Notes under the pieces: generated by a model
Database searches by the model: none
Told to the model about the DNA's origin: nothing
The model's input: the letters and a program-made list of their open reading frames with translations, nothing else
Made by a program: the position numbers and the translations under genes
Shown: positions 21,661-36,206 of the stretch, piece after piece
Position numbering within the stretch: position 1 is the first letter of the stretch
Layout of the letters: each line of letters opens with the position of its first letter
From: Oscarella lobularis
Lineage: Eukaryota > Porifera > Homoscleromorpha > Homosclerophorida > Oscarellidae
DNA: 64,000 bases
Direction of reading: 5' to 3'
Assembly (NCBI RefSeq): GCF_947507565.1
Contig: NC_089189.1
Coordinates: 1,302,001 to 1,366,000, forward strand

Positions 21661-24600
21661 CTAATTTCGCTTCAGAACTACCGACGTCGACTTGTAGGCT
21701 AGTGAGAGGACTATTCCGCCTCCTCCATCTACCGTTACCGCGTCAAAGGTTCCCGCAGCCACGCCAGAACCGAAAGTCAAAATACGGGGACCTTCTTCTC
21801 CCGGAAGCAGAGCGTTTGTGGCGTTCCACATAACGTGTACATTGCCGGCGAGCGAAACACTCTTGGCTTGCGTACAATCGAGTATGGAGCTTACAATGCG
21901 ACCATCGCTTTCGGTTACGGTCACCGTAAGAGTTCCTTCAGAAGTCTGCCTGAAGGACGATCCGCTGCCCAGAGCGAGTGGTCGAGCGCCAAACGATTGT
22001 AACATTCCAGCGTTGACAAAAGTGCCCAAGATTGTACCGAAGCCTACAAGCAGTCCCCGATTCGTCATCGTTTTGCTAATTGTCACAGTCGCGTCATCCA
22101 ATGACACAGTTCCCGTATTTTGAAGATCGACTAAAATCGACATCGCGGACTTCACGACAGACAGGAGTCCTTTGTTGGTCACGTGACCACTACCGCTAAA
22201 TTCCAATGCCGTGTTGAAATCGTCGGCGACGGCGGTCATTGTGCCATTAGCGTCAACGAGCAGCGATCCGGCGACCGACAGCGTGCCAGCTTTCCACTTG
22301 ACAACCCCTCGATTAATCAGAGTCAAATCGCTATTGATCTGCTTTGTGCTTGATCCGTCAATTACAAGAAGACCTTCATTGACAAAGAAATCGTCTTTGC
22401 ATTCAAGTGGCGTCAATACGCGGCTCGATCGCGGATTGTAGGCGGTGCAAGCGCCTGACGATAACGACGAGAGATAGCCCCCCGTCCACGTGCACGTTCT
22501 CGTGGAGAAAAGCGGCCCGTCGATGGCGATGCTCGACGTCACGGTCCAATCAACGTTCACGTGACCGCCGATGCGAAGATTGGAGGAGGCTGTTGCTATT
22601 TGACCGGGACCGTTGATAGTAGAACCGTCGACAAGCCACGGCCATGACCCCAAGTCCATCTGTCCCGACTCGATTTGAAGAAGGTTATAATTTCGAAAGC
22701 TTGTCGCCACTTTACACGAAGCGTTTTCGTGCGTTTGACACGTGATGAGGCCGAGATTTTCGACGATACCGGAGCCGACGATTTGTCCTTCGCCGACGAT
22801 CGTTACTCTTCCGGTTTTCTCGTTTCGCAGGCGGCCGCTTGACAAGACTTCAACGGACTCCTTGAGGAGAAAATCGCCAAAATTCTGCACTTGGTTAGCT
22901 ATGCTAACTGATTGGCTAAATGAGTTAATCTCCTTGGTCATTCTACCGGTTTCCGCTATGACTACGATTCCCGATCCGGTCATCGATCCGCGTATGAGCG
23001 ACAGGTCGCTCGTCACGTTGGCCATCCCGTCGACTTGCAACGTACCGCCATCGATTGTTACCTTGGCAACGAACGTCGCACCGACGACGTTGCGAGCGAC
23101 AACGATCGTGCCGCCCCACCACACCGTCAGCGGCAGAACGATCGGACTCGGCGACGTCAATTGGAGAATGCCGCCCCCGTGGATTTGTATGGACCCTCGT
23201 CCAACAATGATTTCAGGTAGACATTGGAACGTGTTGCCGCCGATGCCAAGTCGCGTTCCTTCAGCGACGTACACGCGACCGCCTGTGCCGTTGCACAGAC
23301 CGCCGCGATTCAGTTGTAACCGGCCGACGTTGACGGACACTTGACCGCCCGTGTTGACGAGTTGAGCGTCTAAGGTGAACAATTCGAGCGAACCGCTCGT
23401 TTCGACGACGAGTCGTCCGTAGTTGAGCAGAGTTGAAGTGCCGCCAATTTTTCCCATTGTTAGAGTTGTCGTGCCGTGACGACTATTGACGAGACGGGCA
23501 TCCTCTTCGAGATAGAGACCCCATGAGTTCCCGGAGTAGGACCAGTAAGACGATGACGGCGGCGAGGACGAGATAACGGCTTGCGTGTGACTAATGAGAT
23601 CGGCTTGCCGGAGTACGCACTTCGAACGTATTGAAGCAACCGTTAGAGCGTCTGTTACGTTGATGAAAAAGTACCGTCCGGGTGTCGCCGTTTCCGCATT
23701 GATGTAACCGCTGCTGCAAAAGAATTGGCTGACAGTGAGAAGTGCTCGCGCCTTGGGCCGACCGCCTTTGATTGTTGACGACGACCGCCATGACAACGAC
23801 CGCTGCATGAGGAGTTCGTCAATTTGAAATCGTTGAGGAAAAATTACCGTTCCACCGGAAAGCGTCGCTTTCCGAATTCGAGTAGTTGCGTTGAAACGAA
23901 CGACGCCGTAAGAGACGCTTAGAAAAGAGAATGGACGCAAGGAAACCGTTTCGTGTATGATAACGTCGCCGCCACTCACGACGAGCTGCGAGAAGGTGAT
24001 GTTTGAAGAATTGGCGTAGATGCCGAGAAGACCCGATGTCACGTAAACGATGCTGTCGACGTCGCAGCGTATGACGGCACTGTCGTTAAAAGTGTGATCA
24101 CCACCACTGAATTGAATAGACGTTTCAGGTTCGAGCTGTAAGCCGCCGCCGTTGTGGTGCGACGAGCGATACAGCTTGAGTTCGCCGCTTTTAACAGCAA
24201 TCCATCCGCCGTTGTTGTCAAAATCCGGATTGAATGACGCTTTGCCACCGCCGACGTCTACAACAAAAGTACCGTTGTTTACGAACCTACCGTTCGTACT
24301 GGAAACCGTCGTTCCCGTTGAGTCGAGAACAAAAGTACCGTCATTGACAAGCGTTGCTCTTTGCAACGACAAGGAAGCAGACGCTCCAGTCAGTGTGGCT
24401 CGTTCTTTAAACACGACCGTTCCCTCTTCTATCATCGTCGATTGATAAGTATAATAGTGGTTGTAACCCCAATACCGCGTGTAGTCGGCTTTCTTAAGTC
24501 GAGCAAGACGATGGACGACAAACCACGGCAAGGCTCTACTGCGACCTTTAATTTTTCCCCCGACAGAGTGGAGCTCGTCAACGTCAATATGACCGTCGTC

Positions 24601-27600
24601 ACCGGTTTGAACCACGTCGCCCCTATATATGTAGAGACGAGGTGCTCTAAGTGGAGACTTCAGTTGAACGGCTCCAGTTGTAATTCTCACTTCCTTTCGG
24701 ACAAGCAATCCCATTAGAGCATTAACCCGGAATACTCCGGAACTTACAGACAAAAAATTAAAAGTCGTGTTTTGCGTGGCGGTGTCAAGGTTAATTGTGG
24801 AGGTTGATAAAACGCTTGAATGAGCGAGAGATACGTTGGACATTGGAGCGAAAGTTGTTGTACCACTGAGCTGTACAGTGGTACCGGGGGCTGCGTCAAA
24901 CGTTCCGTTGTGAACACTGGTGCCAGATAGTCTCAACGTTCCCTTTTCAACTCTCAGATTACCGTTGTTTGTCAGATCGGCGTAGATATCAACAACGGCG
25001 AGTTCTCCGCCACAAAGCAGTTCACCGTCGACTAGGATCTTGCTTCCTCCTTGATTGCGGAACGTTCGCGACGTCAGAACTCTTGCATTGGCGTAGGGCG
25101 CAATGTCGATTACTGCGCCATTGTACATGTTGAAGTTGCTACTTCCTCCGATAAGAGCTGATTTTGCTATGACAAGATGGACACTGTCAAGCAACTGGTA
25201 ACTGCCTTGAACGAGCAAGTAATCGGTGATGGTGATTGTTCGCTTTCCCTTCACACTGGCGCTAGTTCCCCATATGAAAGTCGTCACTTGAACGTCTTTG
25301 TCACCCGTCATGGTCGTCCAGCGCCCTGATAACTCCAATACGCCAATTGTCAGAGGACTTCCGGAAGTAGCCGTAAACGTTCCCGACGTGTGAAGGACTT
25401 TTTCGATGTGGCTGTTATTATTGACCGTAAGAAAGAGCTGTGATAGGATCTCAACCCGAGTTAAGTTCAGATATGTTGACGATATACGCAACGTTCCTCC
25501 GGACACCCGAACGGTGCCAAAAAAGCCCCTGGACGTGGACAAGACCGCGAAGACGAGCGTCGTTCCTGTTTCAACTTCAAATGTTCCGCGTCCGCTAATT
25601 ATGGACGTGTTGGCTAACTCAAATTTGTCAACAGCGCTGATAAATTTTCCGGATTCCAGAGGGATGTGTATTCTACCCGAGCTCCGGCCGCCTCCGCGGT
25701 AAAGGCGAACGACGCCTTGGACATTCAGTTCGTTGAGATTCTCAAAGATAGTGCTGACTTCAACGGTGCACCCGTGATGAACGGTTACGCGACCGCGGTT
25801 GATTAATGCTCCCGACGAAGAGATAGTCGGCAACTGGTACATGTCTGCATCTCCCTCAACAACGATACGACCAGAAACGACGAGACCGTATCGGGTGTCA
25901 AATATGGCGGTTCCCTGAACGATTACCGAGCCACCGCTTATGTATTTGTTTGAACCTCCTACCGCTCGGAGGGTTGAGTTCCTTAGTAATGTTATTGTTG
26001 TCTTTTCACTGGAAGTCTGCAAACTACCAGATTTCCATATCAATGACTTTTCTATTGTACAGTTCTGAAAGCATTTGAGGGTTCCGTTTAAGTACACGAC
26101 TCCAAGCGAGAGTAACGAAGGCCTGATGTTAACATCAACCGACGCATAATATGGAATTTCTAATTCATTGATAATAGCAGCACTACTTCCAGCGATTTCA
26201 AGCGAATTGATCCTCGACGAAAGGAGAGAGATAGCGCTGTCAGCCTCGGACCAAATCTTTCCTCGCCACGTGTGCTTACCGGACAGATGAAGGCGAGAGC
26301 CGTTCAAGACCTCAATTCCTCCACTAGACTCAGATCCTTTGGCAATCCAAGCTCTGCCATCGAAGCTGCAGTTACCGTTGTTGACGAAATGAATATTGAG
26401 GTAGTGTCCAGTACTTGCCGTCAGCGATTCCTTAAGGGTTCGAAAGGCGAGCGTTCCGTCATTGACAATTTGTCCACCACTGCCGTCTAGAGTAGGTTTG
26501 GAAATGGTCGTCACTTCTACCCGCGTCGCTTTCGGTACGACAAGTTTTGCCCCCTTAGTGAAATACTTCCAACTCGTGCCGTGGAGAAACATTTCGTTTC
26601 CAAGAACGATTTGGACGGATGAGACGTCAGCATAGTCAACGTAGAAATACTTGTTCACCCGCATCGTCGGCTCTCCCGAAATTCCGTGTACATCGCAGCC
26701 GCGACTTCCGAACGAAAGAATGTCGACGTCGTGAGTTTGGTTCGAAAGACGAATTGCTGAGCTCCATTCGTTGACACGAACATAGCTCGCAGAAAGTCTG
26801 CCCACGGATGTTAGAGTTGCATAATAGCCGACACTCAAGAAATCGAATCGGATATTACGATGCGTCGTGATAGCACAGTTGGAAGCTGTTAGCGACTTCA
26901 CCTGTCCTGTTGTGTTCAAGGTCAATTCTCCTCTGCTGACTAAGATGCTGTTTATCGGGACGGTTAATGCGCCGTTGATGACAACCTTGGAGCTGGTTTG
27001 GTCAATCCGGAGCGTACCGTGTGCGGTTAAACGTGATGTCGAGTCAAAAAAGTTTGATCCAGCTCGAAAAAATAGTGCCGCAGTCGAGCGAATCAAGCAC
27101 TCTTTTCTGTTGGTTATGCCTCCGTCCAGGAAAACGTCTCCGCCAGAAAATGCAAGAAATCCTTCGTTCACCAGAGGAACGTCGATTTCGAATCTTGATA
27201 CGGACGCGACGTCAAAATACGAGCCGGATGTCAGTATAAATCGCGACGCCCCTGTCATTCTGAGAGTCAAGTAGCGATATCGATTGCCGTCGCCAGCCTC
27301 GATCGTTGAACCGCCGAAAGACACAAAATTGATAAACGACAGTCGCTTCTTTTCCCGCGACGAATACTCCGACGGTCGCAAATTAAGTGGGCCCAGCACG
27401 TTCCATTGCGAATTAGGAGACGCACCGGAGATTTCTCCGTTAATCCAGTGCATGAGATCCGTCACGTTGACGTTACCCCGCAAAAAAACCGAACCGTCTG
27501 TTAAAGTGAGTTTTTTGAACGTCATAGAGGCGGTTAGAGTGAGGGTAGCTGAATTCTTGACTTCAGGTACATCAAGCTTCGCTCCGCTCTCAACTGTTAC

Positions 27601-30600
27601 GCGGCTTGTAAAGGATAATCCACCAAGACCCGAAACATTTGCATTCGAGCCGAAAACTGCTTCGGTACTAGTAAGAAGGCCGCCTCTCCTTATCTCTACT
27701 GTGCCGTTGATGACAGCCGACGTCAGCAGCAAATTTGTATCACTTTCAATAGTCATCAGGCCCGTGTGTTTGAGCTGAGATGCTATGGAAAGGGACAATA
27801 CTCTCGATGCTATGCAAAGTGTGCCCTCGTTAACAATTTGCGATCCCGCTTGTCCAAAGTTTTCTTTTGCGTAAGACGACAAGGATGCGTTAGAAAGTAC
27901 GTGAAAGATCTTGTTTGAACGAAAATCGACTCTTCCTTGAGAATGATACGCCTTTCCGTGTAAACGAACGTCGGCGTCAAGTGTTTTCACTGTTGAACCT
28001 TCGAGAACGAACGACCCGTAGACATTCAGACGCCCACCTCCGGTCAACCACGACCCGGCCCAAAGAATCGTTCCATATATGACTGCTTCGCCTGTCCATG
28101 TCAAAGTGTTGTGTACAGCAATAACAGCTCCTTGAAAAACCGTCAAATTAACTGTGGTTACTCCATGACGGATGGTGAGCTCCGGTTGATGGTTTGCGTT
28201 TAATATTCCACCCACAGTCAACGATTGGACCTTCACCCAGTATGAAGTCGTAACCACGAGTCGTCTAGGAATACTAATCACAACGTGACTGCTTGCAGTA
28301 GGAACGCGTCCCGCACTCCACGACTGACTATCTCTCCACAGGCCGTCGCCTCTACTTTTCCAATACGTGTATATGCCGCTCTGAACTCTCCCGGGACAAG
28401 CGTCCGTTGTTTTGATGCACGAATCGGCAGATGCGCACCAGTGACACTTGGACTGATTATTGCAAGATTTTTCTAACGAGAAAACGTTGCATACAGTCTC
28501 TACAGTCGGAAAGAAAAAGAGAAAGAACAAAAGTCAAAAAGAGTTTAGCCTGAAGTCGTTTTGCCAACCTGAGGAGCACTGAGCGGCGGTCAAAGTCCAC
28601 GTCTGACAAGATCGTCCTGAAGTTTTATGGTATGCGGTTTTTGTTACACAAGTACCGCCATCAGAAAACCATACGCACTTGCTATCCTGAAGGCAGGCAA
28701 CGCAATTTCCGTGAGAACAGGTGTCGTCTGCAGGAAGGAAAGCCTTTTGACTCATACGCGTGAAAGGGAAACTGAAGAAATACATACCTGCAACCGTTAG
28801 CTTTGAGTGTGACAGACCTGATGAAATTCTGGTGTTGCCGTTGAAACTGAGCTCACCGAGCCCCGAGAAAGTGAACGAGCCTCCCGTCCATCGAGCGAAA
28901 CCGTTGACGGCGACTGCTTCAGAGCATTCGAGCGTGCCGTCGCTCAACTCTAAAACGTTTATGGCCAACGCGGTTGCAAGTTTTACCGTTCCGCCAGAGA
29001 CGTTTACGTGTTCAATGCAAAACGAACTTCGTATGACAATGCTGCCTCCCGACTGAACTGAAATTGCTTTCAGAACCGCTGATGTGCTGTTCCATTGAAC
29101 TGTTGCCGTTTTGACTTCAACCGCTCCCTGGATGTTTAAAGTTGATTCGGCGCTGCTGCTGTGCTGATTACTGGTGTACATAAGGCCGCTACCATCGTTG
29201 ACTATCAAAGTGCCTCTGTTTTCACTGCTGCCTCTTAGTTCGAGGTCGCCCGTCTTCACTTCGACCGTTCCGAAATTGCTAAAGTAAATGTTGACGATGG
29301 CCAACTTCCGCGGAACCATTTCGATGCGAACTAGACCGTTATTCACCAGCTCTCCGTCGCTTGCCGAAGCCGGATTGCCTCCGTTGATTTGAACGTAAGT
29401 CGATTGGAACGTGGCTACAGCAGAGGAAGCAATTGTCAGTCTCGACTGCTTCTTCACGTCTAAGGTGCCAAAGTGAAATGTCGCCGCCTTTACTACGATC
29501 ATTTCGCAGTTTACGAGCTGCTTTGACGAGTCTGTTGAAATTTCTAAATTGAAGACAACGACGGAAGCAAGCTGATCGGAAGACGACCCAAACGTTCCGC
29601 TGCGGAATATCAGCGTGTTTACGTAAGAGGAATTGCCTCGGACAGTCGACGACCCGTCGACTGTGAGGCGATGAATGCGAAGTTCTGGCTGAAGGCGAAC
29701 GCTAGACGACTGTACTAGCAGCAGAGAAGCGATTGTGACGTTGTTTTGACCGGAAATCGAGAGAGAGGCGCTGCTAATTCGGACGTTGGTGAGCACACTG
29801 CGGCTGTCGGTGTTCAGCTCGACTTCTCCATTTGAAACATAAAGTTCGCACGTGTCACAGAACTCTTCCGCGCTGATTTGACTTCTGCTGCTGCCCACTA
29901 TCTGAAGCTGCGACTCTTTGCCTACAACGGAAAAGGTACCCTTCGACTCACCGTCTACCTGCTGAAACTTCAAAATGTTTAGTCGAGCTTTTGCCTTAAT
30001 TTTTCCATTGTTCAAAATCGGGACATCAAGCACTGCTTTTGTCGATAGCCCAACGGTTTCAATTATCCCATCATTGATAATGATTGGCGAAGAAGAAGAA
30101 TCTTTTGAGAATGAAACGTAGTGTCGAAGAGTTAAATTGCCTCCTTGACGAATTCTGAGCGTCGACCCTTCGGCAAGAAGCAGGGCTGTATTCGGGTGCA
30201 TTCCCTCAATTGCCGAATTACCGTAAAGGGACAAGGAAGAACTCCGAATCGTGGATGATTTTTCCAAGCTTGTCTTTCCCATTGAACGCACGCTGACTTT
30301 AATCATACTGCCGCCGAAAAAAGTTACCTCTTTCCTAATGGTAACGTTTGTACGACCGGTCTCCACACCTTGAAGCGTTCCATCAGTTATCGTCAGCTCT
30401 TCACAAGAAAAGTTTCCTTTCATTTTGACTGTTGACCCTGATTGAATTGTTAAAGCCTTCACGTCAAACAGTTCTGTCCCGATTTCGTCGATTTCAAGTG
30501 TTCCACCGCTGGTAACGGGCACCGCGCCTCTTCCTGTTACGGAGCAAGAAAAGTAGGCCACTCCAGCGATTTGCAATTCCGCTGAATGAGCAATGCTGAT

Positions 30601-33600
30601 AGATCCATTCATGGGGCACAGGATGGTTCCGGTGACTGATGCTTTTGAATCGTTGTTGACAAGGAGCTGGCCAAAGTTGTTTAACGATGAAATCTTAAGA
30701 GAATTAATCGGGCTGGAAGCGATTGTGCTGATAAACAATGATCCTCTGTTCTCTATGTTCCCGTTACCAACTACTGAGGAGTCAACCGATTGAGAAATGT
30801 TGAACACGGCTTCAGATGCAATCTCCAGAACCGAAAGGCGTGAAAGCTCCAGCTTGCTCCCCACTTTTCCCGTCCACTGGCCACGCTTCTTTACCAAGAG
30901 TCTTTTGCCGCTTATGACGTAGCTGCCAGACGGATTCAAGTTACTCGCTACGTTGAAATTTTCTACACGAAACGGATATCTGTCAACGTGACCGCCTCCG
31001 GAAATAAGCCCCCCGCAATACAGAAAATCGTCGAGAACGTCTACTTTGTCTCTAGCTAGAAATTCACCGGAGACCATGTAAAGCTGATTACTGACTATCA
31101 CAGGAACGTACGATTCGATTTTTCCGCCGAAAATTTTTAGCTGTCCCACACGAAGAACGTCGGAGTAAAGAGGAACAACGAGCAGCCCATCGAATATTTC
31201 TATCGTCGTAATAAACGTTGAATGGGACAGATCGAGATTGAGGGTGCCTCCTGATACGACAACGTGACTGACATTGAGTGCGCGAGACGATACTGTTGCC
31301 GTGCCCGAAAAAGATAGACGACCTTGCCCCGAAATGACTGAATCAGGAAAAGATCGAAAGTTCCCAGACAGCTTCAACTCGGTGCCGAGAGGGATTTCTA
31401 TTTTTCCCGCTGTCATCACGTCGCCGTGTGCCGTCACCGTGTCGGACTCGACAATGAAAAGGCCCTCGTTGCGAAACGGTGTTTTCAGCGAGAATGTTTT
31501 CGCAATTTTTGTCGTTCCGTAGTTGACGATTAGACTTGTGTCGTAGCGCGCGCCATAGTATCTATAGTATCTATAGTATATATAGTATCTATAGTATATA
31601 TAGTGCCGCTCGAATGTAGCTCCTCGATCCGCAAGGACCGCAGTCGCGTTCTGACCAATTACAAATTTTGCGTTGGAACTCAGTCGAATGGTTCCATCTA
31701 TGTAGGCATTGTTAGACACGAATACGGTTGTTCCTGGATCGACGACAAAGTCGCTTGATGGCATTAAAGCAACGAACGACTCGACGACAAGTTCTCCTTG
31801 CCCAGAAACTTTTCCTCCGTACCATACGCCGTCGGCTACGGTCGTGCTGCCGCTCGTGAGAGATGAAACAAGCCCGTTTGTTACATTGGCGTAAGTGATA
31901 TTTGTCTTGCCGCCGAAGTTCGCAGTACCAGACGTTAGCGAAAGTGAGTCGATTTTCACCTCTGACGTCGAAGAGCTAGAGACAACACTAGACGAATCTG
32001 ATAAGAGCAGTTGGCGTAAAAATATCACCGACGTCGCGTTAGGTGGCGGGGAAAGAACAACTGTTCCCTTTGTTACTTGTAACGAAGATATTTCGACGTT
32101 ATCAGTTTGGATATCGAGCTGGCCAGATTGGACATTTATCACTCCGGAACACCACAGTTTGGCTGTGTCTTTAAGAACATGACTTCCGGAAGTAATTTTA
32201 AGCGTGCTGTTGCTGCTGGCTAGTTCGATGTCTCCCCATGATGTTACAGAGCCTCTCAAGTTCAGGCCACTGGCACCGAGTGCTTTAAGCGTGCCGCGAT
32301 TTTCTATTTTTGCATTCAGTGTGAGGTAGCCGGGAAGCTGACCGAGGGAAGTATGCTGAATGTAGCCGTAATTTGTCACAGACGCTCCTGTATCCGTGCT
32401 AACATCCACGTCAGACTCAACGAAGATTTTAGCTTCCGGCGTGACGATCATGTTCGCTCCTTGACTGAGAGTCAGAGAGCCACCTGACCATCTACTCGTA
32501 CCGGAAATTCGGAGTTGCCGAGAGACGACCAGCTTGTGGTTGTCTTCCACGAGGTCAAAGGAACGACTTACGTCAAGTCTGCTTCTACTGCCATATATCG
32601 AGCCTTCTTTCCACAGGACTTCATTTGCAGTGATGTCTCCTGTTCCACTAATCGTTCCGTCAATGAACGTCAAGTTATTAACGTGCAGAGGAGCGTCAAG
32701 TTTCAAATGAGAGACCCCGGACAGGGAGAGCTGTCGAATTTGCAATGGACTCTTCGTCTCTGAGAAAAGCGTCAACTCACTTCCGCTGCTCAACGAGAGA
32801 CTTTCCGTGACTAAATTCTTTTCGATTGAGTGGATAACGATGCGAGAGTTGAGACGTAGATTTCCTCGCAGAGTCAGAACGTCTATTGTCAAAAAACCAC
32901 TGTTCAAGTCCAGCGTGCTGGTGTTGCTGGAGGACACCGTGCAGTAGGAAGAAATAACGTGCCTGCTACTGCTACTACTACTACTTATCTGCAGAATGCT
33001 GCTTTCTTGGAGTGAAAGGGAGCCAGTATGGAATCGACTATGTCCATACAGTCGAAGACTGCCATATTTCTGAACCACAAAATCGCCGTAGTTCTCGAGA
33101 ATTCCGTACACAGAGAATGCTTGGCTGCTTTCAATTGTCAGAGTGCCTTTGTTGATAATAAACGAAAGTCCTTCGTTTTGCTCCACGGACGATGACGAGT
33201 CAACAGTGAAGCTGGCACCGGGTAGAACTGTGATTGAGGATCCGTCGTATTGGACAATTTTCCCATATCCACGCCACGTTGCTTCATTTGCGATAGCAAG
33301 ATTGACGTACTTCATGCTTTTCGTGCCGCTGTCGACAATCCTCAGTCTTCCAGCAACTTTCAACGTTGTCTACAACACAACAGAACAAGGTATTGTTTTT
33401 TGGCAACCTATTCGACGTTCGTTACCTGACCAAAGACGTCTCCTTTAATCCAGCCGCTGATCCACTGGAGATGATCGGCGATAGTTCCGCCATTGGTTGC
33501 TTCAAACTCCCCGCTATCGGACACAGTTAATTCTTCAACGTAGACGCTTCTTTGCGATACAAAGGAACCTGTGCCACTGACATTAACTCGATGAATATAA

Positions 33601-36206
33601 ACCGGATCAGCTTCGTTGGTGTCATCCATTTCGAGTCTTCCGCCGGAGATGTCGATCAAAGTCACATTGCCGCCGGTGCTGATTGTTGATGTGCCTGAAG
33701 TGACGCGGACAGTTTCCGTAGCAATATTGAATAGTTGAATAGCAAAGGAGGAGCGGGAGTGGGATAGCTGGAGCTGTCCTTTTCCAAACAGTCGAGATGA
33801 CTTGGACATGACAAGAGAAGCGCCAACTGTAAGGGAACTGTTGAGACTAACGATGACGTCGCCATCTAACGTTGACGCTCCTTTCAGAGAGAGATCGCTG
33901 TTTAGCAGAGTCATTGATCCGTACATGTGAAGAGACGATTCAACGACAAAACTTTCCGCCATGATGTTTATGTCACCATGACTGATGAACGCCGTTGACA
34001 GTTCACGAGGAGACGAGAAGGTCACATCGCCGATTATACTTGCCCTTGCCCCCGCTGACAGTTCAAGAATAGCGGCTTGGGAAAATTGGATGTGCACGTT
34101 GTAACCTTGAACTCGAGCGAAGCTTTGCACGACAAGATGAACGTTCTCCAGCGATTTAATTTCTTGGGTGTAGACGTTTAGCGTGTCTGCTGCAATCTGA
34201 GCACCACTCACAATGCCACCAGTCCAGCTGAATTCTTTCTTCACGGTCATAAGTGCTGCTTTCAACGTTCCTGACGTCATTTGTACGCTTTCAGCGCTCA
34301 CCTTGCCGTCGGCGTTCAGCGTGCCCCCGCTGACTTTGAGTGATTGGACCTCTACGGACAAGTCAGAATCAAGCGTGCAAGCACCCGCGGAAACCGTGAG
34401 ATTTGTCAATGTTAATAAATTTTCACTTGAGGCAATGTGAACTGTTCCAGAGCCGACTTCAAGTCGGGGCACAAGAACATTATAAAGCTGGGCTTGCTGT
34501 GCCCGTAGCTCAATTGTTCCGTTGCCCACTATACGACTCTGGCGATTTCCCCGCACGTTTCCATTGAGTGTCAATCTGTTTTCGCTTGAAATTGCGAAAC
34601 TACCTTCCAAGATTACGGAACTGTAAATCTGCAAAGTTGACGTGATGTCAGACAGCACATCTACTCGGCCGTAGTTGTTAAATTGGTCTACGGATATGCT
34701 AGTCATTCCCGTGTAATACATTGAAGTCTGTATAAGCCCCCAATTGTCTAATATAGAGTGACCTGCTCCTCCTGTGATGGAGCAGTCGACAGCAGCAAAT
34801 GTCACGACGCCGCTCTCAGTGATGGTTAGGCGCGTGTTGTCGCCGAAGACTAAATTCGACGGCTTGCGGAAGAGAGCCGCATTGTTGATGACTGCCGTCG
34901 AAACGAAAAGATAGACAGACGAAGGATACGCAGACGAATAACCGGTGGGTTGTAAAATGTCGACGGAACCCTTTACATCAATCGTTCCCGGCCCATCGAC
35001 CGTGCCAGCACCCCACACCCAGCGATCAGTCACGACAACTGAAGCAGAGACAATCATCTGACCGGAGTGGCTCGCATACGTTGAACTCGACATCATCAAA
35101 AGGGATTTTGTCTTGACGTCGACTGATGTCAAAATGATTCCATCTCCGTCTATCGAAAGAACGTCTGTTGATAAAGAAGTTGCGCTTGAATCTGTGTTCT
35201 CCAGTTGAACCGTTCCTTTTGTCACTTCGATGCTATTAATGCTTTCTACAACGCCGTCGGCGGAGAAATTGAACGTCAAAACCCCGCCGTTGCTGAGAAC
35301 TCTCGTGATGGCAAATGATTGAGCGGCTATTTGAGACGTCGCACCGGATGCAGTCTCTAACGTTCCGTCAATTTGAATAATAGCTTCTGGAAGATAGGAA
35401 TGAGTCCCTGACTCCAAAGTGAGACGGGAATAACGATCGACGTAAACTCCTCCGGCGTTCCTTGACGAGTCGAGACGAAGCTGAGCGCGCGATAAGACGT
35501 TGAGATTTCCGTCGTTAATGAAATTCGTCGCCACGTAGCAGTCGCCGGATCCTCGACACTCGAACGTGCCTTCGTTTCTAACAAACGTGCCGTCTTTACC
35601 TTTTACAGTCGATGCGCTTGTCATGGTTGCCGTCGCTCCACTCGCGACAACAATCGAGGCGCCGAGTTCAAGTTCAACATTCTGCGCTGGGCTCGAAATG
35701 ACACTGAACTGATTGCTGACTGTCAATTCGACATTGCTCAGATAGAAAGTGGAGCGCGTTGCAACAGCTCTCTGAACGAAGACCTTTCTTTTGCTACCGA
35801 TTCCCGTGAGACGCCCGCCGAACTCAGCGTCGCCACCGACGTGGACGTCACTCTGCAAGCGAAGCTCTCCACCGTGAATTTTTAATGCTCCTCCGATTGT
35901 GCAAGGTCCGGCGACTGTAAAACGGCGACGCAGTTCCAGAGAAATGACAAAATTTTCTGCACCGTCAGCCACGCGTAGACTAGCAACAGCCACGTCCGCT
36001 GAACTGACAACGATCGTGTAGTTGCCGGGATCGTTGATGACGACGTCGTCTAACGCATCGGGTACGCGCCCGATGCTCCATTTTCCGGTATCGTGCCAAT
36101 CGCTCTCGGCCGTGCCATCGGCTATCCATTCGATTGTGGCGGCGCGTGAAACAGTTACACAAACTGTTAGGAGTAGGCAAACTCCGAGAACGAGTTGTTC
36201 ACGCAT
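21661..36206 (-). CDS. Giant secreted beta-solenoid-like protein with PSI and G8-like modules, copy 1 (~4,786 aa)
   Basis: Four exons joined in frame: 33426-36206, 28788-33369, 28569-28727, 21661-28499 (introns 56, 60 and 69 nt; summed coding length divisible by three). It starts with a signal peptide (MREQLVLGVCLLLTVCVTVS) and then a G8-like module (W-x-DTGKWSIGRVPDALDDVVI). About 2,350 residues of irregular short repeats follow (NNGTL, GSLTL, VSGGT, FxVxSG patterns), as expected for a right-handed beta-solenoid. Exon 3 and the start of exon 4 encode two PSI-like Cys-rich modules (CVACLQDSKCVWF, CHWCASADSC). A second G8-like module (WRDSQSWSAGRVP) and about 2,200 more solenoid residues follow. 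Many NxS/T sites are present and no TM is seen, so it is probably extracellular or matrix. Function is unknown; adhesion or surface coating is only a guess. I do not recognise a named family. Confidence 0.85.
31554..31604. repeat. In-frame AT-rich minisatellite (TATAGTATC)n inside giant gene 1
   Basis: Tandem TATAGTATC/TATAGTATA units. On the coding strand they encode a run of tyrosines interspersed with R and I (YIYYRYYIYYRYYRYYG). The matching place in copy 2 (about 60430-60460) lacks it, so the insert arose after duplication or was lost there. Confidence 0.85.

Noticed and set aside
21661-36206. Sponge aggregation factor
   Set aside because: No Calx-beta or Wreath-type domain is visible. 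The repeats are solenoid-like and PSI/G8-like modules are present instead.
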